64,000 nt of DNA from Auanema rhodensis (lineage: Eukaryota; Nematoda; Chromadorea; Rhabditida; Rhabditidae), in assembly GCA_964057225.1 (NCBI GenBank), contig OZ059896.1, positions 21,448,501 through 21,512,500 on the forward strand, in the 5' to 3' direction. Below the pieces are notes generated by a model. That model worked only from the letters and a program-made list of their open reading frames with translations, did not search any database and was not told the origin of the DNA. Made by a program: the position numbers and the translations under genes. Below are positions 63,940-64,000 of this stretch, piece after piece; within the stretch, counting starts at the first letter, position 1; each line of letters opens with the position of its first letter.

Positions 63940-64000
63940 AGTAGATGTTTTTAGATTCCTTTTTTTAAGGCAAAGACGATGGACAATGTTATTCAACGAA
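63940..64000. repeat. Partial last monomer (61 bases)
   Basis: The unit starts with 'agtagatg', is of the t type at position 27 with 'gacaatg', and is cut by the window edge. The array therefore continues beyond the window. Confidence 0.95.

Larger units (their letters stand above)
1..64000. repeat. Satellite DNA array, 351-bp monomer, about 182.2 copies
   Basis: The window is a single head-to-tail tandem repeat. Taking 'agtagatg' as the unit start, units begin at 1, 352, 703, 1054 and so on to a last start at 63940, which fits 182 full units of 351 bp plus 57 extra bases from a few indels. All units share one orientation; I saw no inverted unit and no inserted foreign sequence. Neighbouring units differ at only a few recurring sites, so the array is highly homogenised. 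Composition is about 32% G+C. Arrays like this are typical of centromeric or pericentromeric heterochromatin, or of B chromosomes, in eukaryotes; that location is inference. The satellite family and species are not recognised. No conventional gene lies in the window, so this entry also accounts for every stretch without a gene. Confidence 0.98.
40015..64000. repeat. Subfamily B block 2 (68 monomers to the window edge)
   Basis: Units 115 onward are B-type. This is the most diverse part of the window. It contains four open-frame units, all four 14-bp insertions, 'gaaacatttc' and 'ctcataac' units, 'cattgaatg'/'gattgtttg' units, and late 'gtagatattttt' units. The entry order (unit with 'gaaaattttc', then a 'gaacaatg'/'cttgaaaatcc' unit, 'tttactactttg' units, a 'tattttgag' unit, a 'cgaagctt' unit, then an open-frame unit) parallels the entry into block B1. 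Confidence 0.75.

Noticed and set aside
1-64000. CRISPR array or other repeat-spacer system
   Set aside because: There are no variable spacers. The whole 351-bp unit is repeated and differences are scattered single bases.
1-64000. Tandem copies of a mobile element or rDNA spacer
   Set aside because: No terminal inverted repeats, target-site duplications, transposase or reverse transcriptase fragments, poly(A) tail or rRNA sequence are visible in the unit. An origin from an old element cannot be excluded without a database search.
1-64000. tRNA-type Pol III A and B boxes
   Set aside because: I found no 'ggttcga' B-box-like word and no paired A box in the unit on either strand.

Overview
The whole 64,000-base window is one uninterrupted, head-to-tail satellite DNA array. 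The repeat unit (monomer) is 351 bp. Taking 'agtagatg' at position 1 as the unit start, I followed the register to the last unit start at 63940. That gives 182 complete monomers plus a 61-base partial one, and 175 of the 182 are exactly 351 bp. The other seven are one of 350 bp, two of 352 bp and four of 365 bp, the last four carrying the same 14-bp insertion. I found no unique sequence, transposon, RNA gene, CRISPR array, telomere repeat or conventional gene on either strand.

The array points to a eukaryotic constitutive-heterochromatin region such as a centromere, pericentromere or B chromosome. The species cannot be named from the sequence. One typical monomer is about 32% G+C by hand count (111 of 351), and it has 12 CpGs where about 9 are expected. 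There is therefore no CpG depletion, which argues against a heavily CpG-methylated genome such as a vertebrate's. An invertebrate, for example an insect, is plausible but unproven. The unit length is close to two nucleosome repeats.

Layout: two monomer subfamilies alternate in blocks. Subfamily A (352-15093 and 22465-40014) mostly has 'ataccacattg', 'gatgcatta' and frequent 'gacgatg'. Subfamily B (the end of a block at 1-351, then 15094-22464 and 40015-64000) has 'gatgcctta' or 'attgatgcatta', 'aagttag', 'tttactac', 'ctcataac' and 'cgaagctt' variants. The B-to-A junction at 352 recurs at 22465 with private markers. The A-to-B junction at 15094 recurs in similar order at 40015. Inside the blocks are many local multi-monomer duplications (2-, 3-, 4-, 5-, 6- and 8-mers), the signature of unequal exchange and gene conversion.

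Each typical monomer carries three clear dyad symmetries (unit positions 91-112, 130-180 and 264-291) and an A/T-rich palindromic stretch (315-333). The 51-base dyad at 130-180 can form a 19-bp hairpin. Six B-type monomers contain a 79-codon open frame. Every other monomer breaks that frame at one or more of three codons, which read CAA in the open copies and usually TAA (TGA in some, at the third) elsewhere. Two of these codons lie in the arms of the 51-base dyad, so the open-frame state and the fully paired hairpin state exclude each other. I regard protein coding as unlikely, but the pattern is the most unusual one in the window.
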